Below are positions 24,744 to 37,187 of a DNA stretch of 64,000 nucleotides, piece by piece. The position numbers and the translations under genes are program-made. This DNA comes from Taiwanofungus camphoratus (lineage: Eukaryota > Basidiomycota > Agaricomycetes > Polyporales > Taiwanofungaceae): assembly GCA_003999685.1 (NCBI GenBank), contig CP021220.1, positions 1,736,001 through 1,800,000 of the forward strand. Direction: 5' to 3'. A model generated the notes under the pieces. That model was given only the letters and a program-made list of their open reading frames with translations. It searched no databases and was not told where the DNA came from. Position 1 is the first letter of the stretch; every line of letters begins with the position of its first letter.

Positions 24744-25495
24744 GGCTGGTTGCAGTAGAAGAGACGGCGGGGCATCCTGGCTCACGATAATCGCCAGAAG
24801 CGATAACATGTAATAGACATGTCCTGGGCACTAGCACATCTACAACGCTTGCCAGACCGGGTCGTCAGCGATCAGCACCACCGTCTAGACTCGGCATGCC
24901 CCACAGGCGAGACCCCAGATCGTGCCGGCAAGTTGGCGCCAACATGTGGCAGACAGTCCGCGACGGCAACGTGGGTAGGAATTGAAACTTCCAAGTTGAG
25001 ACCAATCCGCCTCGGTGCTCCTCAACGTCGGGCAGATCGCCACAGTGCCGTCTTCCAGGCAAAGTCCAGCAGGCCGGCAGGGTTCCGCGTGCTCAGCACA
25101 GACGCTGGGACCCGGGGGAGCCACTGGTGTCGGTATTCCGTGGTTGACAACCCGAGTAACGCCAGGCAATTTGATCACGGTGTCCGTGTAGCATGACCGG
25201 GTCGCTGCAATGGGCCAAGGCGACCGAGCCTGGGGACAGCTGCGATTGGACTCCGTCGCTGGGTTCGGCGGGCGACTGGCAGCGCGCAAAACACCGATGT
25301 ATCCCAGCGCATACGTCATAGCATCATCGCCCCCCCTCCGGTGCGACTGCTGGCATTTTGTTTGCACTTGTCGCGCACCTATCAATATCGAAATCGTTTT
25401 AATAACCTTCATGTCCCCCTTTTCCGCGTGCATTTCCCTCCCACATCTCCCCTTCCTTTCTGACCCACACAACGCCTTCTTCCCTGTCCTCTTCC
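24744..25495. other. divergent promoter region between transaldolase and OGT-like genes
   Basis: About 750 bp shared by two divergent genes. The part next to the OGT-like start (25400-25495) is strongly pyrimidine-rich, typical of fungal core promoters and 5' leaders. Long open frames on both strands here (253 codons on minus, 188 on plus) lack motifs and were rejected as genes. Confidence 0.5.
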
Positions 25496-28400
25496 ATGCA
25501 CCACCACACAGGCAATTCGCAGCAGGTTGCGGGGGAAAATCCCCCACTGCCGAGCAGCTCTGCTCATCAAACGGTGGGCTTCCATGCCACCGACTTCTTT
25601 CAGCTGCAGCAACAGGGCTGGGACCCCCATTCTGTTTGCACACCATCGCTAGATCCCGAAGATGTACTTCCTGCTGGCCCTCTAGCGAACAATTCTACAA
25701 CCATGCCGCCCACGGCAAGACCTCTACTGTCTCACAGCAGCAACCCATCGCCATCCCATCAGGGCGTAATTGGTAAGCGCATGTATGCACCTCATTCTTC
25801 TCTCCCGGATCTTTGACGATATGCCTGATTTGCATTCAAGGCAGCTTCAGAGGTGCAGCGACGGCCGGTGCAGGTGATTCACACGATAAAATAATACCGA
25901 TCGTGTCGCCACATTCTCGCCCGTTTGGCGCTCACACCGATGAGCATCCTCCAATGGCCGACCCCTCATCCGCACATCCTCGAGCGGATCTGGGCCAGAA
26001 CCCGTTCGCGACTGCTATGGCACGCGACGCCGCGATGGCCTATGCATACAACTTGTATGAATCGCCAGCAAATCCACCGCCAGCAGGCCTTACTTCCCTT
26101 CCACTAGCCCACTCAAATACACCCATAGTGCTATCAACAGAAAATATCTACCGGTTCCGGCTTTTGCCTCTCCTTACTTCGTTGCGCTCCGTGCATCCAG
26201 ATCATCTCCCAGTCTTACTTCTCTTGGCCTGCACATACCACGCTCTAGGGGAATATGAATCTAGCTTGGCACTATGCTTTCAAATTTTGGCTATTGATAG
26301 TACTTGCGTGGAGGCCATGTCCAACGTGGGCGTAACCTATAAAGCGCTTGGCCGTGCCGATAAAGCTTACGAATGGTGGTGGAAAGCCCTTCAGCTTCGT
26401 CCTACTTACTGGGATGCTTTGGCATGTGTCTCGTTCCGATAATATTGTCGGCCCACCGCTAACACTGTCAACAGGACAATATCCTCGGACTGCTGTTTGC
26501 GCTCGCACAGAGCGTCTCCGATGTTAGCCGCCGTATAGTCTATCATCAACAGGCCTTGGAGCTTTGTCAATATGTGCAGCGAAGGACTGTTAACAGCGAA
26601 GGACGACTTATCATCTCTGTCCCAAACGATGAACTCCATCGGCTGCAAAGAGTGTACTTCACGTCTGCCACTCTTCGTACATTGATCTCTTCCGATGATT
26701 TTCAGGGCGTGATCGACGATTACTTCAAGGCAGTCGAGCTCGTCATCAGACCTCCGTCTCCGTACTCTGAAGAGGAGTGTTATACTACACGAGACTTGCT
26801 CCTGTCCGTCTGTGTAGCAGGCTATATGCTATCGGCGGCGTCCAATGGCCCAATACCGCCCGAGATCCTTGCAAGCCTTGACGTAGACGGATCTCTCCCG
26901 TTCTTGGAACGCAGTGCTGGGCCCGGGCTCAACCTGCTTAGTGTTGTGCATGCTTCTGGTGACAGACTGGTGCAAGCATTGCTCCATGTGGGCAGGGGCG
27001 CGTTACCTGTTCTGCTCCTTCTCCCTGAACAAGTCATGCGATCTTTAATCATTATCTTCCCGACGTATACGGGTGTATTACCATCGATCTGCACTCGAGC
27101 AGCGACGAGCAGAAGTGTGGAGCTCCTTTCGGAAATCACCAGGCAGCGGACCAACCTGATGACGAGCACTGTGGTACTTACGTTGGCCAAGAGGTTTCAA
27201 GATGATGCATTGGAAAACAGGACAGTCCCTGGCTTCGGCGGTACTATTCACATCAGCACGTCGTTGGTGATCTTGTTGTACTACACCGCGTTGACCTTGT
27301 CGCCGTCCCCGTCGGCCTACAACAATCTGGGCATTTTGTTATCCAACCTTTCGTCCGCCATGACATTGAGAAATCTACAAGGGCAACAGCATTGGGTGGA
27401 TGGACCCATGCTCGCCAGAATCTATTACCAGGCTGGATTGCAGATCGATTCGACCCATCCTCATCTGTTGACTAACCTGGGGTCACTGCTCAAAGATCAT
27501 GGGCAGTTGGAACAGGCCATCGAGTCAGTCTTCAGCTCCTGCTACGCAACCTGATCAGGCCTGACGAGGCGTGATTTATTCGGAAGGTTATACATGAGAG
27601 CTATCCAGCGCAAGCCAGACTTCGACATCGCGCTTGCCAACCTAGGCAACGCGATCAAAGATATGGTCCGTCTCAAGATGTTGATATATACGCGTCACTA
27701 ATTTGTCCTCAGGGCCGTTCCTGGGATGCCATCGAGTACTATCGTCGGGCCGTTAGCGTCAATCCAGATCTCCCAGAAGCGACGTGTGGCCTGGTTAATG
27801 CCCTATGTTCAATCTGTGATTGGCGTGGGCGCGGTGCGGTCATGCATGAGGTCGGGGTGGACGATCTGGGTGACATCCTTTGTCCTAGACAAACAGGAGG
27901 TGCAGCGCACCCTGGATGGATCACGAATATGATTGAAATATGTGATCGTCAATTAAACTTGGGATATACACAAAGCATCGGTATTATCGAGAAGTCTGGT
28001 ACGCTCGACCAGTGGCTGCAGGTTGTCGAGAGTGCGAAGGGGCATTCCCTTCGCCCAGATGAGCGAAGGAGATGGACCGCATCATTCCAGAGGTTCTTTG
28101 GCAAGACCGATCGAGTACAAAAGAGGATCAACGAAGCAGGCTTCGTCCTCCGGTTCATTGATTGGGTGCAACCTCGACTCCAGCGCCAATGGTACATCCA
28201 GGCGTACGGGAAAAGACTTTCTTCCGAGCAGCCTATCTTTGATCTCTCTTCGGATCGCAGTTCTTCTTTTCTCCGACCCCCTTTGCCAGGCAATCTGGAT
28301 TGCCCTCCTACCCCTTCGGTCCTTCCCTTCCATACCGTGAGTCTGTCTTGTTCGAACAACTAGGCTGGTCTCTCACTCACTGGTAGTTCACTTACCCGTT

Positions 28401-30600
28401 GTCCCCAAGACTAGCACGTCTCATAGCCCATCGAAACGCGCTTCGCATTTCCTATACGGCGTTCTCCCAGTCCTGGCTCCCAAGACATGTGTTTCATCCG
28501 CCGCCGCCCCCTGTGGGTGGCAAGCTGAATATCGGTTACCTTTCAAATGACGTGAAGTACGCACTTACTCTTGTCTCGGCGCACTTTGCGCTGACCGATG
28601 ACCCTGCAGTGACCATCCTCTGTCGCACCTGATGCAATCCGTGTTTGGATTTCATGATCGTGATCGTTTCGCTGTCTACTTGTATACCACAAGTCCTTGG
28701 GACGGCTCCGGCTATCGTCCAAAAATTGCGACCCGAGTAGACCATCTCTTGGATGTGTCTTCATGGCCTACCAGTGCTATCATAGAGCATATTCTCCATC
28801 ATCAGATTCACATTTGTGCGTGTTGCGTATTCCTTTGTGCCATGTTCATTAGCCAGAACATGTTCCCCAGTGATCAACTTAGGTGGCTATACCAAAGGCG
28901 CGAGAAATGATATTTTCGCAGTACGGCCATGTCCCATACAGATACAGCTCATGGGCTATGCGGGAACACTAGCAGCAGGTACAATGCCATCATCATTACG
29001 AAACTTTACGTTTTTCTTGCTCACCATCTGTACACCTGTAGGCTGGTGCGACTATCTGGTCTGCTGTGAGGTTTCATGCCCTCGGCAAATGAGCTCAGCA
29101 GAACTTTGGCGGCGACTCAGAAGGGATTTCCAGACACAGTTATCGCCAGACGAAATTTCCGTCGCTGGTATCACATTCGACCTCGACGCGGACGCGGATC
29201 CCGAATCACCTTCAGATGATTGGGTGTAGTGAGTTTAGGATCGGCATCATTGCCTCTCCTCATCTTAAATCTTGATTTGGTGCTGCACAGTACGGAAAAG
29301 CTGATTTATATGCCCGTTCGCAAGCTATTCACCGGTCCTGAGAGTTTGGGCTTTGACCTTTGATTTTTTAGCATACTTTTATGGCAACAGACCATAAGCA
29401 GTCCTTCCGCGAAGACGAGAATCTTAGCCCAGAAGAACGTGCCCACACACCTGTGGAGAAAGTATGGCGTGATGAAGAGCGGAGACGAGCGGAAATGCGA
29501 CAACATGTATTCCCTGATCTTCCCCCGTATGCTTTCTGTATCATGCCGACAGTCGCCATGGGCTGATTTCTGACTCAAGAGATGTTGTAATCTTCGCCAA
29601 TTTCAGCCAGGTAAGAAAATATGCACCAGCAGGTTTTCATACATCTGACGCAAGATGTAGCTTTACAAAGTATTGCTTACAATCCTTCCGGAAAGAGCGT
29701 GACTGATCTGTGTACTGTAATTTCAGGTCGATCCAGTAAGCAGCATATTCATACTTTGATTGCACATACCTAAGATGTCATTCACAGGGTATTTTTGCTG
29801 TATGGCTGAATATTCTTACCAAGGTACCGCATAGCATACTTTGGCTTCTCAAGTTCCCTGCTGCGGGTGAGGAGCATCTCCGTCGTGCAGCGAAAGCTTG
29901 GGCCGGTGAAGCAGTCGCTGCACGGATTCATTTCAGTGCTGTGGCCAGGAAAGATCAACACGTGTATCGCGGGCGTGTAGCTGATTTATTTCTGGACACC
30001 GCTGAGGTCAGCATCTCCATGCTAGAGCAGTTATCCCTGGGCTAACGGGTACATGGTTCTAGTGTAACGCGCACACAATTACAGCAGAGTAGGTATCCCT
30101 GTATATGTATTGTTCGTATCCGTATGCTTATGTCGTCTGTCAGCGTCTTGTGGACGGGCACACCGATTTTGACGCTTGCGACACATCCCTATAAGATGTG
30201 TGCTCGTGTAGCTGCGAGTATGGCCAATGCCACTGGCTTCGGAGATCAAATGGTGGTGGAATCGATCGAAGAATACGAGAATCGAGCCGTGGTTTTTGCG
30301 AACAGTATTCAGTACGTATCTGTCCAGGAGCCCTCCGGCATTGCAGAGGCTCGCGGCCGCGGAGCCCTGATCAACCTTCGTCGCAACCTTTTTCTCAACC
30401 GAGATCGTATGCCGTTATTTGACACGATGAGATGGACAAGAAATCTAGAGAAAGGCCTCCATGAAGCGTGGAGACGTTGGGTAGAAGGAACACAATATGA
30501 GCTGTCGGATGAATGGGAGGCTAGCCTGCGCCAAGAAAAAGACAGTGGGTGTATCTGGGTGACCGACGATGCCCCAAACGAAGTCATTCAATATAATTGA
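25496..30600 (+). CDS. O-GlcNAc-transferase-like TPR glycosyltransferase (GT41)
   Basis: Model, 17 exons, 1,403 aa: join(25496..25772,25841..26421,26475..27523,27587..27665,27713..28336,28387..28556,28610..28815,28871..28978,29042..29228,29291..29315,29372..29526,29580..29610,29661..29669,29727..29735,29788..30006,30063..30088,30144..30600). A disordered N-terminus precedes TPR repeats (CTYHALGEYESSLALCFQIL, VGVTYKALGRADKAYEWW, LTNLGSLLKDHGQLEQAIE, LANLGNAIKDMGRSWDAIEY). The catalytic half shows LNIGYLSNDVNDHPLSHLMQ, INLGGYTKGARNDIFAVRP, NFSQLYKVDPGIF, VPHSILWLLKFPA, LWTGTPILTLATHPYKMCAR and FDTMRWTRNLEKGL. These match animal OGT and plant SPINDLY/SECRET AGENT. Donor substrate is not decidable by eye: UDP-GlcNAc or GDP-fucose. 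Intron 26422-26474 is GC-AG. Confidence 0.93.
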
Positions 30601-30756
30601 CAATCTGAGGTCTAGCCAAGAGACAGCCGTTTACTTTCTTCTATCACTACTCTGCATAGACATCACTGTAGCTTTATATAATTTGATCTATCTGTAGAGA
30701 TTGTATCAATAGCTGCCGCTCTCGTGTAAACCCTTCGTCCTCAAATAAACATCTCG

Positions 30757-31524
30757 TTACACCGACTGGTATGCACCAGGGGCACTAGATTGAATATTGG
30801 AAGGAGCCGTACCCAGAGGTTTTGGAGTTTGGGTGTCAGCAGGCTCGTCAACAGTCTGATACCCATCTCTAGCAGCGGAGGTGAATCCACCAGGCATGGA
30901 CCAGACTGCAAGGACAAGATACAGCAGCCGTCTACAATAACATCGTACCCGCCTTACCTGTCGCACCGCTCAGGTCACTGCCACGGAACCCAAGGTTGGA
31001 AATTTGGCCTCCTCGTTGGTTCAGAGCCGTGACAAATGCGAATATTGTCGGCACCTAGAGAAAGAACTCCATGAGCTGAACAATGCCACCTTATTTAATG
31101 CTGATGACGCACCTTGAGGATGACAGTAATGACAGTGATTAATCCCGTGAGCCAGTGTTGCTTATGATTGTACATCCATATGATGTCGTAAAGCACAGAG
31201 GCGCTGACGAGGTAGGTGAACTGACAAGTCTGTGTTTTAGCACAGGCGCTATGAACGCTAACAGGGGACCGTCAGGAGTTCGAGTCACCGTTTTCAACGA
31301 CTGCACAGCTTCAGAGTTTTCTTGAGCATAGACGCCGAACAGAAAGATGGGGAGATTGTACTTGGGTGCGTCGAAGGCGCTGACAGCGAACGAAAGAGCC
31401 TATAGAATGACGTGTAGTAGAGTATCAGGACTGGTCACCACGGGAGTAGCCTTGACTAGGCATGACTGACGGTCTCTGCGAGAACCAATTTGGAGGGATC
31501 CAGACGTTGGATGAATTCAGCCAT
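30757..31524 (-). CDS. AGTRAP-like four-helix membrane protein
   Basis: Model: complement(join(30757..30905,30958..31054,31113..31220,31289..31399,31471..31524)), 172 aa. After a short start (MAEFIQRLDPSKLVLAET) come membrane helices: ALSFAVSAFDAPKYNLPIFL, YLVSASVLYDIIWMYN, LTGLITVITVILK and VPTIFAFVTALNQRGGQ. The tail is GYQTVDEPADTQTPK. The helix arrangement, the RGG(Q/E) turn and the YQT(V/I)D motif recall the angiotensin-receptor-associated protein family; in fungi the role is unknown. All five exons join in frame. Divergent from DPH7 with about 270 bp between starts. Confidence 0.75.
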
Positions 31525-31797
31525 TGTCGTATTATAGTAGATAGAGATACGTGTTGGGCACGAGCAACCAGTAGTCGTATGCAACTAGCTAGCTGGATAT
31601 GGAGCGGGAATGGCTGTGGCCCTGTCTGACGGCTCGCACGTCTTCCGCTGCGCATTTCACCACGACTTATAACACCCGATTTCCCACCTCTCACAGAGGT
31701 TTTTTTAATGTATTAACTGAGGACAGGAGTCATCAGGTATTTCGCTCTAATCTAGCTTCTCGTTTGGAATATGCGATTAAATCGAGGAAGTGAAAGA

Positions 31798-33305
31798 ATG
31801 TCTGGCTTTGATACCATTTGGCCTGCAGACTCTGTCGAATTCTGTCCACATCCTGATGCTCGGGACGTCTTCGCCTGCGGGACCTACAGGCTCGAGGATC
31901 CTGAAGCTACAGACAGTACATTGGACAGCCATGAAGTTAGTGCACTTACGGCGGCTAAGCCGAAGAGGCAGCACAGGACAGGCAAATGCCTACTTTTCGA
32001 AGTAGATGGTGAACAAGATCCAAGATGGTACGGTGGAAAGAAGTCGTCGACTACGTCTTGCTGATATGTTTTGCTAGATAGCTCATTGCTCCAAGAAACT
32101 TCATTGCCCGCAGTACCAGACATAAAATGGTGAATATCACAATGTCACCATGTGTGGTTGTGTATTTAGATGATTTAGGTGCCATAGAACCTCCGTCGCA
32201 ACCCCAATATTGGGTGTAGCGGATTCAGAGGGCCATGTCACTCTGCATGAGTTAGCAAGTCATGACCGGCAGGTTTGTCTCTGCATTTGCAGTTAGAAGG
32301 AATACAGTCTTACGTCTATTGCCCCGTTTCATGTCAGCGTGAACTTCGACAGATACAATCTATAACCTGCGGCCCTATTGATGTTCTGTGCCTGTCACTT
32401 GACTGGTCGAATCGTCGGTCCCCTACAAGGCAAGTAGTTTGTCTATACTGGCCGACGAAAAAAAAAATATAAAGTTGCTCTAGTACCCTTGGGTTGTTGG
32501 TCGTTTCCTTATCCGACGGTCGTATTTCCCTCCTCCGTGCTCAAGACCAAAGTGGCCTTACTGTGACTGACGTCTGGGCGGCACATGATTTTGAGCCATG
32601 GATTGTAGCTTGGGACTACTGGGATACCAACATTGTGTACTCAGGTAAGCAATTGATATCGTTTCAGAGACGTTTGATTAAATTCGTTGTTACAAAGGTG
32701 GTGACGACCTGAATTTGAAGAGCTGGGATATCCGGCAAGGCTTCTCTCAGCCTCTTTTCGTGAACAAACGGTGCTCTGCTATGTCCAGCGATGACAATTG
32801 GTTTCTGAATTCAACATACATCTAGCTTTGACGCTGGCGTCACTACAATCCAAAGTCACCCTTACGTCGAGCATCTCATCGCCGTCGGCAGGTATTTCAC
32901 CGTTCCTCCATCCAGTATCCTGATGCTAATCGGACCATTTCCTGAAGTTATGACAACACCGTCAGGCTCTTCGACACACGCAAAATGCTTAGTCCGCTAG
33001 TTCAAGCAGATGTGGGGGGTGGTGTCTGGCGCGTCAAGTGGCATCCGTCCATTCAGCGCAAGAACGATTTGCTTGTTGCATGCATGCATGACGGCTTCAA
33101 GGTCGTTCAGTTCGACATTGAGAATAGGGCTGGCACATCTCAGCACTCGGGTGCGCCAGAGTGGGAGATCAGGAAACGCTTCGATGCGCATAAATCTCTG
33201 GCATATGGTGTAGACTGGAGTTACGATGAAAAAAGAGACGAGGCGGACACGCTGATAGCTAGCTGCTCGTTCTACGACCATACTTTGCACCTATGGAAAG
33301 GATAA
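31798..33305 (+). CDS. DPH7: diphthine methyltransferase, WD40 protein
   Basis: Acts in diphthamide synthesis on elongation factor 2, removing the methyl ester before amidation. Model: join(31798..32027,32082..32129,32179..32272,32308..32429,32484..32644,32698..32770,32826..32891,32948..33305), 383 aa. WD-repeat landmarks of the family: DVLCLSLDWSNR, LLVVSLSDGRISLL, AHDFEPWIVAWDYW, VYSGGDDLNLKSWDIR, RFDAGVTTIQSHP, LIAVGSYDNTVRLFDTR, GGGVWRVKWHP, LLVACMHDGFKV, SLAYGVDW and LIASCSFYDHTLHLWKG. Two points are uncertain. Intron 32273-32307 is only 35 nt. Intron 32430-32483 appears to be GC-AG with the strong donor AAG/GCAAGT. An ATG at 31771 could extend the start by nine residues. Confidence 0.92.
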
Positions 33306-33403
33306 ATACAAAACAACAGCTGGAAACACTAAAAGGCTAGGTGAACAAGGACATTTTGCAAATGAACCGGCGGGGTCTGTCTGAGTCACATTAAGGGAGC
33401 ACT

Positions 33404-35479
33404 TTAACCAGTGGATTTTGAGGCATTGGAGCCGGTAGGGGGAGACGGATCGACAGTTGTTTGGCGTTTTCGTTGCCAGAAGGCAGCGCTGGGGCCCTTC
33501 ATGACGAAGGCGGCTGTCCACCGCGACAATCCACGCAAGCACTCTGGGCGGTGGGTTGCGGCTGTAAGTAGCGTGGCCAGCGAAAGTATGAAGGCTAGAC
33601 TATTTAACGAACGCCGTAAGAATTTGTTCGCAGAAATTTGTAACGAGCCACAATTACCGTTCACCAGACCGTATAAGTGAGCTCCCGCTTCGCACCCATT
33701 TATCGGGTAAGCAGGCCCTGATCGCCCTTGGAAGTACATACAGCGCTATCTCCCCTCTCCTCTTGCCCTGTTCGATCCAAACGCTCCCGCCACATGCTAG
33801 GCAGCCGAGGAACGTGCATCCATATGGACCGTCCCAGAAGTCATGCGACACCCATGGGAAGAGACGCGCCAGGAGAAGGGTACGGGTGAGGCAGACGCCG
33901 AGCCATACCGAGGAGACAAAGGTGCTAAGAAAAGATGCGCTGCGAAGGACAGACAGAAAGATAGTGGTGAGGCGGGGTATATGGAAGAGTGAGCGTGGAT
34001 GTGCAAGGAGGATTGGAAGGAAATGAGCCTGTGAAGATGGATGATGAGTGTATTAATAAAGATCTACTGTAACAGTAAATATTGACCGGAAGGTAGAGCG
34101 CAAGCGCTTCAGCAAATGCTTGTGCACCTCTGATTGCCACATTTGCGGTACAACTTCCACCAGCAACCGATCCATGGACAAGTTCGCACGGGATGCCACC
34201 GACACCCTTCCGTCCTGGCACACCCAGTATCTCCCACGCTGCGTCCGCTACCTTGCCGCCGTATGCTGGCAGAAGGGTAGGTTCACCCCATATCGCAGGG
34301 TAACCGATGTCGCGCGCGTAGGAGGACACCAGGTCGGGTTGCGTCGAGTGATGGCGTTTATAGGACCAGGCACCGGAGCGGAGAGCACGGAGGGTGGCCA
34401 GAATACGAGCGTCAATATTCGCTAATGTCATGATCCTGTAAGTCAGGCTATTCAAAAAGTCGCCTCCTCAGCCTTTGATGGGGCACGCGCACCATTTGTT
34501 GTAGGATCGTGGGAGCCTGTTGCGGGGACTGAGTTCAGCGGAACTTCAGTATATGATCGGCAAGTACAACCTTTGAGGCTCGTAGAAGAAACACCACATT
34601 ATCCTGCATATACAGAAGTAAGTGCATAATCGTCGATCAATGCCTGAGTAAGGCACACCTCGCACTGCATGCCCAGAAGCTCAGAGCATCCAGCCGTGTC
34701 TGCCAGCGTTGCCTCCGCTGATTATTCTCAGTCGTGGTCTCTGCACGTGGCTCCACGTCCGTTCCTCCACAAACCTTTCGAAGAGTATCCTGCACAATGG
34801 CGTCCATTGCCCGCACCAAGAGGAGCAGTGTGAGGTCCAGTGTGATCGAAGATTTACGTCCCACACCCTGAGAAGGATATCCTGCTGTAGTTGGAGCCAC
34901 GGGTACAGCAGTGTTTCCCATTGACGAGGTAGGACCCTTGCTTGCAGCGCCTTGAAGCAGCACAATGGCCAAAAAGGCAGAAAGCATGTTGGACACAAAA
35001 GTCTTGTGCGAGTCTTTCAGCGATGAGAGCCGTGTCTTGATGATGTGTAGAGTCTCTTTATTTCTCTCTACTCTGCTATTGATACTCGCCGTGTGTTTCG
35101 GGTCGTCCAACATGCCCCACAACCGCCGGAGGGCGGTCCCGCCTCCCACGCCTACCGCCATTGCAAATGCGAAACCCGTCACGCCGAACTCCCTCTTCAG
35201 TATTCTCTTCAACCGGTCTAGACCATTGCTTCGGGCTTTGGCGGAGGTAGCAAATGGGAGTAAAGCAGGTCCTAACGAAAGCGAGAGCGCGAGTCCATAT
35301 GTACGGAGTGCGATCTGGAGAGGGTGGTCGTCAGGTAGGGCGTACAAGAAGTCGCAGGCTGTGCGCGGGAGCGCGGGCAGCTGGCCATTATTGTTGTCTG
35401 TATACGGGAACGACATGCAAACGGTCTTGGTAGCCAAGCTCACGGCCGTCCAAAAGAGCAGGGCCCGGGCGCCTTGCAT
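33404..35479 (-). CDS. TMEM135-like membrane protein
   Basis: Model: complement(join(33404..33599,33658..34028,34087..34435,34571..34603,34659..35479)), 589 aa. Landmarks: several hydrophobic spans (LALSLSLGPALLPFATS, FGVTGFAFAMAVGVGGGTAL, FVSNMLSAFLAIVLL), the block IMWCFFYEPQRL, the Cys/Gly-rich block GVGGIPCELVHGSVAGGSC, ALALYLPAHFLPILL, SASFLSTFVSSVWLGVCLTR, GPYGCTFLGCLACGGSVWIE and YVLPRAIRACLPDKW. Animal TMEM135 is tied to peroxisomes, mitochondria and fat storage; the fungal role is unknown. Intron 34436-34570 is longer than usual for this window. Convergent with DPH7, and followed 182 bp upstream by another gene with a peroxisome-type domain on the same strand. Confidence 0.85.
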
Positions 35480-35661
35480 ACACGACACAGCGACTACAGA
35501 CTACATGGTGAGAAACACTTATCACATGCTTCTTTCATGCACCAACGGCCGGAAAAGGCAAGCGAAGCAGTTGAGAAACGACAATACAAGTACAATAGCA
35601 TGAAAGGAAAAAAAATTAGACTACAGCTTCAATATATATGACAACAGGTCATCTCCACTCC

Positions 35662-37091
35662 TCATTCCTCTTGCGATAGGGCCGCTTCGTCTTTTCGAAT
35701 ATCAATACGGCCGTTGTCACTCCAGAAATCCAAGATTTGTGGGCAACCAGAGGACTTCAGTCCAGCTTCGAGCTCTTTCGAAAGTCCCGCTCGGCTTAGG
35801 ATACCTAGGAATTGGACGCGAGAATCCGGATAGACGAATGACTGAAGGATTTGAAGACCCTGGTTACATGAAAGACTAGTAGTTGAGGCAATGGTTTCAG
35901 TAAAGGACCAGATAACGTGGGCGTACATGAGCGCGAAGAACAACTGCCATATAGTTCTTCGATGCTTCGCCAGTGCTGGCTCGTGTATATGCTGCAAGTT
36001 CTTCGTCTCTAACGGTTTCGGAGGGAGAGACAACCCCATCCACAGTCCACCGCTTTGTTTTCGTTTCCCTTTCCTCTTTCACCATTCCTTTGGTAGCTCC
36101 TTTTCCTAAGTCAGTAGATAAGCCAGTCCACAGCTTCCACAGCTCCAGCTTCCGCCCATCGCGACCAATTCGCTTCAACATAGCACGACACCTGTCCCAA
36201 TCATCTTCGTTGCCCATCCACACTTCTACCTCCTCAGCCTGCACATCCTCGTCCACGGTGGGTGCAACGGACGGTGGACGCGTCGCCCCCCTCTCGGCAT
36301 GCACCATCTCCGGCAACTTCATCTCGCCCTCAAAATCGTGCGCCGCCCTCTCCTGGTCTCGCCCAACCTTCCTCCTAGGTCTGACCATCAATCGCACCCA
36401 CCGCTTCCGCCGTACCCACCCGCCCGCACTCAACAGCCCAGTTTCAGGCCGCCACTTGCGCGAGCGGAAGGACCATGCATACTGGAAACCGTCATACTCC
36501 ACCTGGCCATCGCCGCTCATGTCAATCATCCAGGCGCGCGAGACCCAGTGCCAGGTTCCGTCAGGGAGAGGGTAGTCTGCAAGCGAGACAGTCGGCTGGG
36601 GGCGCCGCGGAGAGACAGCGGCGCAGGGGAATGTAAAGGCGGGCGGGTCGAGAGGAAGGAGAGACTGGGGAGAGTAACGTGGGGTGGAGAAGAAAGTCGC
36701 ACTAGAATAGTGCGTTGGTGTGCGAAGATGGTGGTAAAAGGAAAAGAAAGGGTTACCCTCGTTGGTTCTCATAAAGGACTGCCCATCTGTAGACATCCTT
36801 ATCGTCTGGGGGGTCAGAGAGCAGGCCATCATGCAAATAAACTGCTTCCGCATCACATTCGAAAGCATCTAACGGAGAAGGCCACTCGAGGGCTGGTGAA
36901 GACACTTGAGGTTCCTCATGTTTTGCTCTTCGTCTCTCATTTGATTTGTTCCTGTGAAATAAGAGATAAGGAAGAGACCTTCTTCGTAAAACGTGCAGGC
37001 GAGCTTCGTCTGCCGCACAGTGCTCATCCTGACGCATATGCGCTGGCGGCGGCGGACCCAGCGACGAACTCGACGACGATGATGGAGACAT
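35662..37091 (-). CDS. peroxin/dysferlin-domain (DysF) protein, Spo73/Pex24-like
   Basis: Model: complement(join(35662..35859,35927..36701,36757..37091)), 435 aa. After a low-complexity Ser/Pro start come VYRWAVLYENQRGATFFSTP and SQ(S)LLPLDPPAFTFP, then the DysF core: DYPLPDGTWHWVSRAWMIDM, EYDGFQYAWSFRSRKWR and GWVRRKRWVRLMVRPRR (the Trp/Arg-rich pairs are the signature). The C-terminal part has SFVYPDSRVQFLGILSRAG and ILDFWSDNG, also typical of the fungal proteins. Known relatives act in peroxisome number control or spore-wall/lipid exchange. It is head-to-head with JAC1 with only 96 bp between start codons. Confidence 0.85.
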
Positions 37092-37187
37092 GGTGGGGGA
37101 AATGAAGTTGAAGCTACAACTAACTGAATCAATGTCAATCACATGATGTGATGTGTGTCTCAGACCGCCCGCAGAATATCGCCCGCC

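Noticed and set aside
24885-25646. 253-codon open frame on the minus strand
   Set aside because: It overlaps the divergent promoter and first OGT-like exon, has no motif, is rich in Arg, Gly and Cys like a chance GC-rich frame, and its splice context is not gene-like.
25210-25776. 188-codon open frame on the plus strand
   Set aside because: It runs through the promoter into the OGT-like first exon in another frame; there is no conserved block, and the real frame starting at 25496 carries on into the TPR region.
33925-34455. A 176-codon minus frame taken as a separate gene
   Set aside because: Its first part is exon 3 of the TMEM135-like gene; beyond the donor at 34086 the frame reads into an intron and then antisense-like sequence.
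34965-35603. 212-codon open frame on the plus strand
   Set aside because: Antisense to the first exon of the TMEM135-like gene; no motif.
35973-37105. Open frames of 200 and 268 codons on the plus strand
   Set aside because: They are antisense to the dysferlin-domain gene, whose minus-strand reading has clear family motifs; codon bias of one strand opens the other.
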